From Faecalispora anaeroviscerum (GTDB lineage Bacteria > Bacillota > Clostridia > Oscillospirales > Acutalibacteraceae): 64,000 nt of DNA. The translations under genes were made by a program, and so were the position numbers. The notes below the pieces were generated by a model that was not told the DNA's origin, did no database searches, and saw only the letters and a program-made list of their open reading frames with translations. Below, piece by piece: positions 45,738 through 54,092 of this stretch (position 1 is the first letter of the stretch; each line of letters opens with the position of its first letter). The DNA lies in contig NZ_CANOOQ010000001.1 in assembly GCF_947568225.1 (NCBI RefSeq), forward strand, positions 2,852,001 through 2,916,000, written 5' to 3'.

Positions 45738-46568
45738 TTATGCTTTTATGTTATCTTTGCAAGCTGTTTCCACCGGAATCTGAATCTCTGTGAAAAACTC
45801 CTGCGGCAGAATTGTGTCGCGATTGTCGATCAGGTACAGCTCAAACGGATCACCGGTTACCCGCAGATGCTTTGCTTCGGCATGGTGCAGCGCTTCGCGG
45901 ATTTTACCGGGGCTTTGGGTGTATTCCCCCCGGTAGCAGTACGTCAGGTATGGCCCGGCAGGCAGAGTAAAGTCAGCCTCCTGATCGCCCGGCGGCAGCA
46001 AAAAGAACACGGAACGGAACACGTTTTCCAGACCTTTCTTCAAATCCTCACGGGAAACCTGCGCGCCGATTGCCTGATTCCCGAAATCCTGAATGCGGCT
46101 TTCATGCGTTTGGTGCAGCTTTTTAATGGCGAAATCCATTTCCTCGTCGCGGGTGATGTATTCGTTCAGCCGCAGGCAGGGCCGCGCGGGGAATTCCTTT
46201 ACCTCAAACACACCCGGTGAAATGCGCTGTGCCTCGGTGAGGGAACAAATGCGTTTTTGCAGAGATTGCTCCCGGCCTTTCAGCTCCTGCAGCTGTCGGT
46301 GCAGGAGCTGGCGCTCCTCCTCCAGCATTGTCAGCGTATGGTCGATGCTCTGGTGCTCCAGATATTCCCGAATCTGCGGCACAGAAAAATTGAGCCGGCG
46401 CAGGTCGCGCAGAATGCTCAGCTTGTAAATATCCTTGAGGCCGTACATGCGGTAGCCGTTTTTGGCGCGGCGGGGCCGCAGCACGCCGATCTTTTCATAG
46501 TAGCGCAGCGAATCCGCGCCGATTCCGTACAGCTTTGCAATTTCACTGATTTTATAAAATTCCTTCAT
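45738..46568 (-). CDS. MerR-family regulator with GyrI-like effector domain
   Basis: The 276-residue protein has an N-terminal MerR domain (FYKISEIAKLYGIGADSLRY, YEKIGVLRPRRAKNGYRMYG), a coiled-coil dimerisation helix (MLEEERQLLHRQLQELKGRE) and a C-terminal GyrI/AraC-effector-like domain ending in FTEIQIPVE. BmrR/TipA-type proteins of this shape bind small hydrophobic ligands and twist promoters with long spacers. ATG 46568 has AAAGGAG 9 bases upstream; the frame is open to 46658. It is divergent from the YitT gene, and the intervening promoter has exactly the 19-bp spacer these regulators need. Confidence 0.9.
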   Translation of the reverse strand: MKEFYKISEIAKLYGIGADSLRYYEKIGVLRPRRAKNGYRMYGLKDIYKLSILRDLRRLNFSVPQIREYLEHQSIDHTLTMLEEERQLLHRQLQELKGREQSLQKRICSLTEAQRISPGVFEVKEFPARPCLRLNEYITRDEEMDFAIKKLHQTHESRIQDFGNQAIGAQVSREDLKKGLENVFRSVFFLLPPGDQEADFTLPAGPYLTYCYRGEYTQSPGKIREALHHAEAKHLRVTGDPFELYLIDNRDTILPQEFFTEIQIPVETACKDNIKA

Positions 46569-46597
46569 CGCAGCGGCTCCTTTCGGACAAACGGAAC

Positions 46598-46628
46598 TTG
46601 ACATTCGTATTGTACCAGAGTTTATACT
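46598..46628 (+). promoter_or_regulatory. MerR-type promoter with 19-bp spacer
   Basis: TTGACA (46598-46603) and TATACT (46623-46628) are separated by 19 bases, with the short dyad GTATTGTAC near the spacer centre. Near-perfect boxes with an overlong spacer are diagnostic of MerR-activated promoters. It drives the YitT gene and lies 30 bases upstream of the divergent MerR start. Confidence 0.75.
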
Positions 46629-46703
46629 GAAAAGGTAGTCAAAGCGGAAAATAGCCAATGCTCTTTATATTGAATGCGCGCTTGCTCAGAAAGGCAGATT
46701 AGG

Positions 46704-47459
46704 ATGACGGTTATGAATAGATTAAAAGCTCTTTATCAAAAAAACAAGGAATTGTTTACCACAAAGCGGATGTTGTTGATTATGCTCGGCACCGCGGTCG
46801 GTTCCTTTGGTATTACGAATATTCATCAAAGGGTGGATATTACCGAGGGCGGCGTGTTGGGTCTGGTTCTTCTGTTGAATCATTGGACGGGCCTTTCTCC
46901 GTCCGTTCTCTCGCCAATGCTGGATCTTTTGTGCTACGCTTTGGCATTCCGGCTGCTGGGGTGGGATTTTATCAAGGTTTCCGCGGTTTCCACTGTCAGC
47001 CTGGCGGCGTTTTTCCGGCTGTGGGAGCAATTTCCGCCCATGCTGCCCGATCTGTCCGCTTATCCGCTTCCCGCGGCAATTTTGGGCGGACTGTTCGTCG
47101 GCACCGCCTGCGGCCTGATTTTGCAGCAGGGCGGCTCGAGCGGCGGAGATGACGCACTGGCGCTTGCCATTTCTAAGGTGACGCGCTGCCGGATAGCGCG
47201 GGCCTACCTCGCAACGGACATCAGCGTGCTGTTGTTTTCTCTTTCTTATATTCCGCTGGGGCGCATTGCTTATTCACTCGTGACGGTAACGGTGTCGTCA
47301 TTTCTGATCGACTTTATTCACAACGCAGGCCGCAGTCCGGCTCTTCAGGAAGAGACAGGCTACGAGCAAGGGGAGGCTTCGGAAGCAGCTGAAGTGACGG
47401 GAAACGCTCAGGAGCCGGACTCCTTTGAGCAGGAGCTGGAGGAAATGACGGAGTGTTGA
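46704..47459 (+). CDS. YitT-family (DUF161) integral membrane protein
   Basis: The 251-residue protein has about six hydrophobic spans. LLIMLGTAVGSFGITNIHQR, ITEGGVLGLVLLLNHWTGLS and FVGTACGLILQQGGSSGGDD match the YitT family signature. The acidic C-terminal tail (about 45 residues, Glu-rich) replaces the DUF2179 domain usual in longer members. The function of the family is unknown. ATG 46704 or 46713 are both possible; AAAGG is 10 bases from the first. Expression is probably MerR-dependent. Confidence 0.82.
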   Translation: MTVMNRLKALYQKNKELFTTKRMLLIMLGTAVGSFGITNIHQRVDITEGGVLGLVLLLNHWTGLSPSVLSPMLDLLCYALAFRLLGWDFIKVSAVSTVSLAAFFRLWEQFPPMLPDLSAYPLPAAILGGLFVGTACGLILQQGGSSGGDDALALAISKVTRCRIARAYLATDISVLLFSLSYIPLGRIAYSLVTVTVSSFLIDFIHNAGRSPALQEETGYEQGEASEAAEVTGNAQEPDSFEQELEEMTEC

Positions 47460-47480
47460 TCGGGCATGCCCGATCTTTTT
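47458..47480 (+). terminator. intrinsic terminator after YitT gene
   Basis: The palindrome GATCGGGCATGCCCGATC followed by TTTTT overlaps the stop codon region. Confidence 0.82.
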
Positions 47481-47623
47481 GGGAGTGGAACCCCTTGGCT
47501 GGCCGCTCAGTAGAGGCAACAGCAAATTATGTGAATAATTTATCAAACGACAACAAAGACCAATTACTCTAATTTATGGTAATTGCACCAGATGAAGTGT
47601 GTGTATTTTGTATATTTTTTAGC

Positions 47624-47652
47624 TTGTGTTAAAAACGAAAACAGGGTATAAT
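47624..47652 (+). promoter_or_regulatory. sigma-A promoter of glpP
   Basis: TTGTGT (47624-47629), a 17-base spacer and TATAAT (47647-47652), about 180 bases before glpP, leaving a long leader. Confidence 0.7.
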
Positions 47653-47693
47653 GCTTAAAAGATAAGAAATGCATTGTGTATAGGTACCAAATG

Positions 47694-47741
47694 TCTGCGT
47701 TGAGAATTGTGACGTGCAGAAAGCGGCCTGGCCGTTTTTTG
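47694..47741 (+). promoter_or_regulatory. glpP leader: putative GlpP target plus terminator
   Basis: TCTGCGTTGAGAATTGTGAC (47694-47713) resembles the elements before glpK and the GlpA-like gene. It is followed by an AAAGCGGC-CTG-GCCGTTTT hairpin and a T run (about 47719-47740). It would allow autoregulation of glpP by antitermination. This is the weakest of the three copies. Confidence 0.5.
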
Positions 47742-47834
47742 TGCGCTTTTTTATTCAGTTTTCCTTTTCTTTCGCATATAAATGATATAAGACAAAGCGC
47801 ACGGAAAATTGAAATGAAACCATGAGGTAGCAAA

Positions 47835-48401
47835 ATGAACCAGGAATTTATAGAAGCACTGGAACGAAACCCTGTCATTGCGGCGATCTTTGACTCTTCC
47901 GATCTGGATGAGGCACTTCAGTCGCCATGTGAAGTAATCTTCCTTTTGTCCGGGAACATCTGTGAATTAAAAGGACTGATCCATAAGGTACATGAAGCGG
48001 GAAAGATGATGTATGTACATATCGATCTGCTGGAGGGAGTAGCCAACGACCGCAGCGGAATTCAGTTTTTGAAAACATATTTTTGTCCTGACGGAGTAAT
48101 TACGACCAAGGCTGTTGTAGCAAAGCACGCGAGGGAAGTGGGTGTGTTCGTCATTCAGCGCTTTTTCCTTCTCGATTCCAAATCCTACGAAACCGTTCAT
48201 AAAACCGTAAAGAACAGCGATGTAGACGCGATTGAAATTTTACCGGGAATCTTGCCGGAAATCATTCATCAGATCAGCCAATGTTCGTCTGTTCCTGTCA
48301 TTGCGGGCGGGCTGATCCGTACCAAAAAGAACGCAATGGACAGCTTGGCCATGGGGGCCATGGGGGTTTCCACCAGCTGCAAAAAGCTCTGGAACATGTA
48401 G
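47835..48401 (+). CDS. glpP: glycerol-3-phosphate-responsive antiterminator GlpP
   Basis: The 188-residue (beta/alpha)-barrel RNA-binding protein matches GlpP. Visible are the N-terminal PVIAAIFDSSDLDEAL, MMYVHIDLLEGVANDRSGIQ, VITTKAVVAKHAREVGVFVI, and the C-terminal VPVIAGGLIRTKKNAMDSLA. In Bacillus subtilis GlpP binds glycerol-3-phosphate and leader mRNA, preventing termination and stabilising glp transcripts. It stands at the head of the glycerol regulon here, and three leaders in this stretch carry a shared motif that could be its target. Confidence 0.93.
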   Translation: MNQEFIEALERNPVIAAIFDSSDLDEALQSPCEVIFLLSGNICELKGLIHKVHEAGKMMYVHIDLLEGVANDRSGIQFLKTYFCPDGVITTKAVVAKHAREVGVFVIQRFFLLDSKSYETVHKTVKNSDVDAIEILPGILPEIIHQISQCSSVPVIAGGLIRTKKNAMDSLAMGAMGVSTSCKKLWNM

Positions 48402-48454
48402 CGTATTGCTTTGAATAGAAAGCCAAGAGAATCCATTTAAAAATTGAATATAAA

Positions 48455-48517
48455 TTGCGAGAAATGAGAGCAGCAAAAAGGGAAGGGGATACCCCTTTGG
48501 TTTTGTTGCTCTTTTTT
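48455..48517 (+). promoter_or_regulatory. glpK leader: putative GlpP target overlapping terminator
   Basis: TTGCGAGAAATGAGAG (48455-48470) overlaps the 5' arm of a long terminator stem (48468-48478 with 48501-48511, inner GGGG/CCCC stem) followed by TTTTTT. Binding of a protein to the motif would block hairpin formation, the textbook antiterminator layout. I did not find a convincing separate promoter, so readthrough from glpP is possible. Confidence 0.75.
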
Positions 48518-48600
48518 GCTACTCAATCAACACAACAGAGGCCCCGCGTTTGTAGAACAAACGCACAAAATATAAAAACATGGAAATAGGAGGCATCGGT

Positions 48601-48961
48601 ATGAAGGATGACGGATGTTCCAAACTGGGGTGCGGCATTGATCTGGTAGGCGCATCATACGGCAAGAGGGGAGGCAGTGTAATGCTGGCAAACCTTATGG
48701 TGTAGGTTTACGGCGAGCCGCTGATGGCCTGTGTGCGTCGGCAAAGAAAATCTGACGTACGATCAGTTCGCCGCAGCCAAGACGTTTTATCGTTCGGTTG
48801 TGGGGAAATCCGCTGACAATGTTCTGTCAACGGGAATCTTGACACCCGGAAAAGCAGTGACCAGCGCCTATTACTATGATTGTGATGGAAGGCAAGGCCT
48901 TTCGGAAAGCCGCCTCTTGGGTGGCGCGATACAAAAAGAGCTACGTACGAGGTTGAATTAA
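48601..48961 (+). pseudogene. decayed gene between glpP and glpK
   Basis: A perfect AGGAGG (48588-48593) leads to ATG 48601, but the frame stops after 34 codons at 48705. A second frame (48731-48961, 76 codons, no SD) then reads NLTYDQFAAAKTFYRSVVGK, VLSTGILTPGKAVTSAYYYD and LLGGAIQKELRTRLN. Together they look like one coding sequence broken by frameshift and internal stop, or a short gene with a remnant behind it. I do not recognise the family. Loss of one of the genes that normally travels with a glycerol operon would explain its position. Confidence 0.5.
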
Positions 48962-48980
48962 CAGAAGGAGGAGTTTGTAA

Positions 48981-50474
48981 ATGGGTAAGTATTTAATCGC
49001 ATTGGATCAAGGGACTACCAGCTCACGCTGCATTATCTTTGATAAGCAGGGGAATATCATCAATGTGGCACAGAAGGAATTCACTCAGATTTTTCCGCAC
49101 CCGGGATGGGTGGAGCATGACCCGATGGAGATCTGGTCGAGCCAGCTGGCGGTACTGACTGAAGCAAAGGCCAGATGCAATGTGGATGTCTCTGATATTG
49201 CGGCCATCGGCATTACGAACCAGCGTGAAACAACCATTGTGTGGGATCGCCACACCGGCCAGCCGGTCTATAACGCCATTGTATGGCAGTGCCGCCGTAC
49301 CGCGGAGTACTGCGATGAGCTGAAGGCCAAAGGCCTTGAGCAATCGGTGAAAGACAAAACCGGCCTGATTATAGACGCCTATTTTTCAGGCACCAAGGTA
49401 CGCTGGATTCTGGAAAATGTGGAGGGAGCCAGAGAGAGAGCTGAAAAAGGCGACCTGCTGTTCGGAACAGTAGACAGCTGGCTGATCTGGAAGCTTACCA
49501 AGGGCAAATGTCACGTAACCGACTACTCTAACGCTTCTCGTACCATGCTGTTCAATATACATACACTCGAGTGGGACGATGAGATCTTGAAAGAAATGGG
49601 AATTCCAAAGAGCATGCTGCCTGAGGTAAAACCCTCGAGCTATGTGTACGGTAATGTCGATCCGGAGTTTTTGGGCGGAGAAATCCCGATTGCCGGTATC
49701 GCGGGCGACCAGCAGGCTGCTTTGTTTGGCCAGTGCTGTTTTGAGTCCGGCCTAGTGAAAAATACGTATGGAACGGGCTGCTTTATCCTGATGAACACCG
49801 GAGAAAAAGCGGTCGCCTCTCAAAATGGGCTGATCACTACCATTGCCTGGGGCCTTGACGGCAAGGTGGAATATGCTCTGGAGGGCAGTGTGTTCGTGGC
49901 CGGCGCGGCAATTCAGTGGCTGCGTGACGGGCTGCGGATGATCGACAACGCGGCCTTTACCGAAGCCTATGCGAAAAAAGTACCGGACAGTGCCGGCGTT
50001 TATGTGGTGCCAGCCTTTGTCGGCCTTGGCGCACCGTATTGGGATCAATATGCCAGAGGAATCATTGTCGGCCTGACCCGCGGTGTGGAAAAGGAGCACT
50101 TTATTCGTGCCACCGTGGAAAGCCTTGCCTATCAAAGCTATGATGTGATGAAAGCGATGGAAGCAGACGCGGGCGTAGTGCTCAAAGAAATCCATGTAGA
50201 CGGCGGAGCATCGGCCAATAACTTCCTGATGCAGTTCCAGTCAGATATTCTGGGGATTAACGTGCTGCGGCCGAAGATTATTGAAAGTACAGCTCTGGGC
50301 GCTGTGTACCTGGCCGGACTTGCGGTAGGGTATTACAAGGATAAAGAGGATATTCGCCAGAATGTGGCGCTGGACAGAACCTTTACACCGAATATGGAAG
50401 AATCCAAACGGCATGAACTGGTAAGCGGCTGGAAGGAAGCCGTAAAACGTTCCTTTGGCTGGGCAGCCAAGTAA
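48981..50474 (+). CDS. glpK: glycerol kinase
   Basis: The 497-residue FGGY kinase phosphorylates glycerol to sn-glycerol-3-phosphate. Motifs: KYLIALDQGTTSSRCIIF (ATP phosphate 1), TNQRETTIVWDRHTGQPVYN, GTVDSWLIWKLTKGKCHVTD, AGIAGDQQAALFGQCCFESG, GTGCFILMNTGE (phosphate 2), and the FGGY signature region GAPYWDQYARGIIVGLTRG. The His typical of the phosphorylatable Firmicute loop (HxDP-like segment near residue 230) should be checked. AGGAGGAG precedes ATG 48981. It is followed by glpF, whose product brings in glycerol. Confidence 0.97.
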   Translation: MGKYLIALDQGTTSSRCIIFDKQGNIINVAQKEFTQIFPHPGWVEHDPMEIWSSQLAVLTEAKARCNVDVSDIAAIGITNQRETTIVWDRHTGQPVYNAIVWQCRRTAEYCDELKAKGLEQSVKDKTGLIIDAYFSGTKVRWILENVEGARERAEKGDLLFGTVDSWLIWKLTKGKCHVTDYSNASRTMLFNIHTLEWDDEILKEMGIPKSMLPEVKPSSYVYGNVDPEFLGGEIPIAGIAGDQQAALFGQCCFESGLVKNTYGTGCFILMNTGEKAVASQNGLITTIAWGLDGKVEYALEGSVFVAGAAIQWLRDGLRMIDNAAFTEAYAKKVPDSAGVYVVPAFVGLGAPYWDQYARGIIVGLTRGVEKEHFIRATVESLAYQSYDVMKAMEADAGVVLKEIHVDGGASANNFLMQFQSDILGINVLRPKIIESTALGAVYLAGLAVGYYKDKEDIRQNVALDRTFTPNMEESKRHELVSGWKEAVKRSFGWAAK

Positions 50475-50506
50475 TTCGAACCGTAATTTGCAGAGGAGGA
50501 ATTGTT

Positions 50507-51214
50507 GTGCAAAACTATCTGTATGAATTTTTGGGTACGGCCCTTCTTGTCCTGTTAGGCGACGCGGTAGTTGCCAACGTGATCCTGAATAAAACCAAAG
50601 GCCAGAACTCCGGGTGGATTGTGATTTCATTCGGGTGGGCCTGCGCGGTACTCATTCCGGCGCTGATCTTTACCGCCAGCGGCGCGGTATTTAACCCTGC
50701 CCTGGTGCTTGGCCTTGCAGCCATCGGCAAGCTTTCCTGGGCAGTTGTTCCGGGGTACATCGTCGCCGAAATGCTGGGCGGCTTTGTCGGTGCAATTTTG
50801 GTGTGGGTGATGTATAAAGATCACTTTGAGGCTACCGACGACGGCAGCACAAAGCTGGGCGTGTTCTGCACCGGCCCTGCAATCCGCAGCTATGGCAATA
50901 ATTTCATCAGTGAAGTAATCGCAACTTTCGTATTGGTATTTGCGATTCTGGGTATCGCACAAACTCCGGTGAACGGTGTTGCCGCAATGGGTACCTTCGG
51001 TGTGGGCGCAATTATCTTTGCTTGCGGCGCCAGCCTCGGCGGAACCACGGGTTATGCGATGAACCCTGCCCGTGATCTGGGCCCCCGTCTTGCTCATGCT
51101 ATTCTGCCGATCCCCAATAAGAGAGACTCCGATTGGAGTTATTCCTGGATTCCGGTAGTAGGCCCTGTCTGCGGCGGCCTTTTAGGCGCTTGGTTGGCGG
51201 CAGCGATTTTCTAA
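50507..51214 (+). CDS. glpF: glycerol uptake facilitator (aquaglyceroporin)
   Basis: The 235-residue MIP-family channel has six spans and both half-helix motifs: FNPALVLGLAAIG (first NPA) and YAMNPARDLGPRLAHAI (second NPA, followed by the Arg-Asp that marks glycerol-conducting members). The start is GTG 50507 with GAGGAGGA about 7 bases upstream. The gap to glpK is 32 bases, so they are cotranscribed. Confidence 0.96.
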   Translation: MQNYLYEFLGTALLVLLGDAVVANVILNKTKGQNSGWIVISFGWACAVLIPALIFTASGAVFNPALVLGLAAIGKLSWAVVPGYIVAEMLGGFVGAILVWVMYKDHFEATDDGSTKLGVFCTGPAIRSYGNNFISEVIATFVLVFAILGIAQTPVNGVAAMGTFGVGAIIFACGASLGGTTGYAMNPARDLGPRLAHAILPIPNKRDSDWSYSWIPVVGPVCGGLLGAWLAAAIF

Positions 51215-51231
51215 GATTTTGGAAGGATTAC

Positions 51232-51260
51232 TTGACAATACCCCTACAATGGCATAAACT
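51232..51260 (+). promoter_or_regulatory. sigma-A promoter of the G3P oxidase-type operon
   Basis: TTGACA (51232-51237), a 17-base spacer and TAAACT (51255-51260), only 5 bases before the putative GlpP element, so the motif would lie at the very 5' end of the transcript. Confidence 0.8.
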
Positions 51261-51265
51261 AAAAT

Positions 51266-51340
51266 TTGCCGAGAATTGAGAGAAAGAGCCGGGCAAACTA
51301 GACTCATGGTGAAATGGGTCTGTTTTGCTTGGCTCTTTTT
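51266..51340 (+). promoter_or_regulatory. leader with putative GlpP target and long terminator
   Basis: TTGCCGAGAATTGAGAG (51266-51282) is followed directly by a hairpin AGAGCC-GGGCAAAC ... GTTTTGCTT-GGCTCT (51285-51336), containing an inner AGACTCAT/ATGGGTCT stem, and TTTTT. Layout and sequence are the same as before glpK. Confidence 0.78.
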
Positions 51341-51372
51341 GACTCGGATCGATACTTTTAGGAGGTTTTCAG

Positions 51373-52821
51373 ATGTTTGATGTAGCAATCATCGGCGGTG
51401 GGGCGTGTGGTTGTTCGCTGCTGTATGAGTTGAGCCGCTACAAGGTGAACGCGGTGCTTTTGGAAAAGGAAAACGACGTAAGCGTCGGTACTACCAAAGC
51501 GAACAGCGCGATCGTGCATGCGGGGTACGACCCGGAGCCGGGTACCTTGATGGCCCGCTACAATGTGGAGGGCAACCGGATCATCGAGCAGCTTTGCGCA
51601 GATCTGGATATTTTATATGATAAAATCGGATCACTTGTACTTGGATTTTCTGAAGAGGACCGCGCAACGGTGGAAGCTTTGTATCAAAGAGGCGTAGAAA
51701 ACGGCGTGCCGGGATTGCGTATTATTGAAACAGAGGAGCTGCACCGGATGGAACCGGCGCTGAGCGAAACTGCTCTGTTTGCCCTTTGGGCTCCCAGCGC
51801 GGGCATTATTAATCCGTGGGAGCTGGCGATTGCACAGGCTGAGGCGGCTGTGCAGGGCGGCGCGAAGGTGATGCTGGACGCGGAAGTGACCGGTATTGAG
51901 AAAAATGGGGAGTCCTTTACCATCCAGACTGCCCAAGGGCCGGTGGAAGCCCGTTTTGTTGTCAATGCTGCCGGAGTATATACAGACCGTATCGCATCTA
52001 TGGCAGGTGACAACAGCTTTCAGATTACCCCGAACCGGGGAGAGTATTTTGTTCTCGATACCACTCAGGGCAAGCTTGTCAGCCGTGTGATCTTCCAGTG
52101 TCCGACCAAGGTGGGGAAAGGTGTACTGGTTTCGCCCACCGTACACGGAAATCTGATTGTCGGCCCCAACGCGGAAGACGTTGACGTGGATGACGCCGAC
52201 ACCACCTCCAACGGTCTGCACAATGTGCGGCAGGCGGCGCTCAGAAGCGTTCCAACCATCAATTTCCGCGACTCCATCCGCAATTTTGCGGGAGTGCGCG
52301 CCATTTCTACACAGGATGATTTTATTGTGGGGCCGAGTAAGGCCTGCGAGGGCTTTTTTAACATTGCGGGAATCAAGTCCCCAGGGCTGACTTCATCCCC
52401 GGCGATTGCGCGCGATATGGTGCAGCATCTGCACCGCGCCGGTCTGGAGCTTTCGCCGAACCCTGATTTTGTGTCTAAGCGTCGCGTGCTGCGGTTTAAA
52501 TCCCTTAGCGCGAAGGAACGCGGCGAAGCTATTCAACGCAACCCGCTTTACGGCACCATCGTGTGCCGCTGTGAAACCGTGACCGAGGGCGAGATTGTGG
52601 ACGCCATGCACCGCCCGCTTGCGCCGCGTTCCGTAGATGGTATTAAGCGCCGCTGTACACCAGGCATGGGGCGCTGCCAGGGCGGCTTCTGCGGGCCGAG
52701 GGTACAGGCGATTATTGCCCGTGAACTGGGGATTCCGGAGAGCCAGGTGCCTCTGGACCGCACCGGGATGAATATCATCCTTGGTCGGACGAAAGAGCGG
52801 AAGGAGGCGGGGGAGCAGTGA
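51373..52821 (+). CDS. glpA: FAD-dependent glycerol-3-phosphate dehydrogenase (GlpA-like) with BFD-type Cys domain
   Basis: The 482-residue flavoprotein has N-terminal FAD motif FDVAIIGGGACGCSLLYELS, then GTTKANSAIVHAGYDPEPG, and a C-terminal bacterioferritin-associated-ferredoxin-like [2Fe-2S] domain with Cys in TIVCRCETVTEGEIVDAM and RCTPGMGRCQGGFCGPR (four ligands in a CxC...Cx5C...C-like spacing). It oxidises glycerol-3-phosphate to dihydroxyacetone phosphate. It is the first gene of a three-gene overlapping set with a second flavoprotein and a DUF1667 protein, a standard Clostridial module replacing GlpABC. The start ATG 51373 has GGAGG. Confidence 0.9.
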   Translation: MFDVAIIGGGACGCSLLYELSRYKVNAVLLEKENDVSVGTTKANSAIVHAGYDPEPGTLMARYNVEGNRIIEQLCADLDILYDKIGSLVLGFSEEDRATVEALYQRGVENGVPGLRIIETEELHRMEPALSETALFALWAPSAGIINPWELAIAQAEAAVQGGAKVMLDAEVTGIEKNGESFTIQTAQGPVEARFVVNAAGVYTDRIASMAGDNSFQITPNRGEYFVLDTTQGKLVSRVIFQCPTKVGKGVLVSPTVHGNLIVGPNAEDVDVDDADTTSNGLHNVRQAALRSVPTINFRDSIRNFAGVRAISTQDDFIVGPSKACEGFFNIAGIKSPGLTSSPAIARDMVQHLHRAGLELSPNPDFVSKRRVLRFKSLSAKERGEAIQRNPLYGTIVCRCETVTEGEIVDAMHRPLAPRSVDGIKRRCTPGMGRCQGGFCGPRVQAIIARELGIPESQVPLDRTGMNIILGRTKERKEAGEQ

Positions 52822-54089
52822 AACAGGAATATGATGTGATTGTCGTCGGCGGCGGCCCGGCCGGTCTTGCGGCGGCGCTTTCCGCCCGGCAGAACGGTGC
52901 GGAGAGTGTATTACTGCTGGAACGTCAGGCAGACCTCGGCGGAATTCTGAATCAGTGTATTCACAATGGCTTTGGACTGCACTATTTTAAGCAGGAGCTG
53001 ACAGGCCCGGAATATGCCGAACGGTTTATTGACGAGCTGAAAAAAAGCGATATTGAGGTGTTGACCGGCACTATGGTGCTGGAGCTCGATTTGAGCGAGC
53101 AGCGCACCGTATATGCCATTAACCCCAAGCGCGGGTATCTCGAGCTGAAAGCGAAGGCGATTGTTCTGGCCATGGGTTGCCGCGAGAGAACGCGCGGCGC
53201 AATTGGCATTCCCGGCAGCCGCCCGGCAGGTGTGTTCACGGCGGGAGCGGCACAGCTGTATATGAATCTGGAGGGCGACCGTGTGGGCAGCCGCGTGGTG
53301 ATCCTCGGCTCCGGTGACATCGGCCTGATTATGGCTCGCCGCCTGACTCTGGAGGGAGCCAAAGTGCTGGGTGTTTACGAGGTGATGCCGTATTCCGGCG
53401 GGCTGACCCGCAATATTGTGCAGTGCCTGAACGATTATGATATTCCGCTGCATTTGTCGCACACCATTACTGAAATTCGCGGCGATAAGCGCGTGGAGCA
53501 GGTGGTCGTGCAGAAGGTGGACGAAAACCGCGTCCCCATTCCGGGAACGGAAGAGGTACTGGATTGCGACACCGTGCTGCTCTCCGTCGGGCTTATCCCC
53601 GAAAACGAGCTTTCGCGCCAGGCCGGGCTTGAGGTAGACCCACGCACGAACGGCCCCGTGGTATACGAGAACATGGAAACCAGCGCCCGCGGTGTGTTTG
53701 CGTGCGGCAATGTAGCTCATGTGCACGATCTGGTGGATTTTGTCACTGCGGAAAGTCAGCGCGCCGGCAAATCTGCCGCGCTGTGCAGCAAGACCGGCAG
53801 CCCCTCCGAGGAAGGCATGCTGTGCTTAAAAAATGGCTTTGGCGTCGGTTATACCGTGCCGCAGAAAATCCGACCGCAGGGCGTGGAGAAATCCGTGGAT
53901 GTCTTTTTCCGCGTGAACCAGATTTTTCGCGGCGCGAGGATAACGGTAACAAGCGGTGAAGCTCTGATTGCTTCGTATCCCCGGGAGCATATCACCCCCG
54001 GCGAGATGGAGAAGATTACCCTGCCGCTGGCTCTTTTGCAAAAAGCGGAAAGCGGCGAGCTTATTGTTTCGATTGAAAAGGAGGAATGA
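52818..54089 (+). CDS. NAD(P)/FAD-dependent oxidoreductase partner of GlpA
   Basis: The 423-residue protein opens YDVIVVGGGPAGLAAALSAR (FAD), has VVILGSGDIGLIMARRLTLE (pyridine nucleotide motif) and GVFACGNVAHVHDLVDFVTA (second FAD motif). GTG 52818 overlaps the glpA stop (GTGA). The protein probably takes electrons from the GlpA-type subunit and hands them to NAD+ or another carrier. The final 60 residues, with YTVPQKIRPQGVEKSVDVFF, are a feature of the group found beside DUF1667 proteins. Confidence 0.88.
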   Translation: MKQEYDVIVVGGGPAGLAAALSARQNGAESVLLLERQADLGGILNQCIHNGFGLHYFKQELTGPEYAERFIDELKKSDIEVLTGTMVLELDLSEQRTVYAINPKRGYLELKAKAIVLAMGCRERTRGAIGIPGSRPAGVFTAGAAQLYMNLEGDRVGSRVVILGSGDIGLIMARRLTLEGAKVLGVYEVMPYSGGLTRNIVQCLNDYDIPLHLSHTITEIRGDKRVEQVVVQKVDENRVPIPGTEEVLDCDTVLLSVGLIPENELSRQAGLEVDPRTNGPVVYENMETSARGVFACGNVAHVHDLVDFVTAESQRAGKSAALCSKTGSPSEEGMLCLKNGFGVGYTVPQKIRPQGVEKSVDVFFRVNQIFRGARITVTSGEALIASYPREHITPGEMEKITLPLALLQKAESGELIVSIEKEE

Positions 54090-54092
54090 CGC

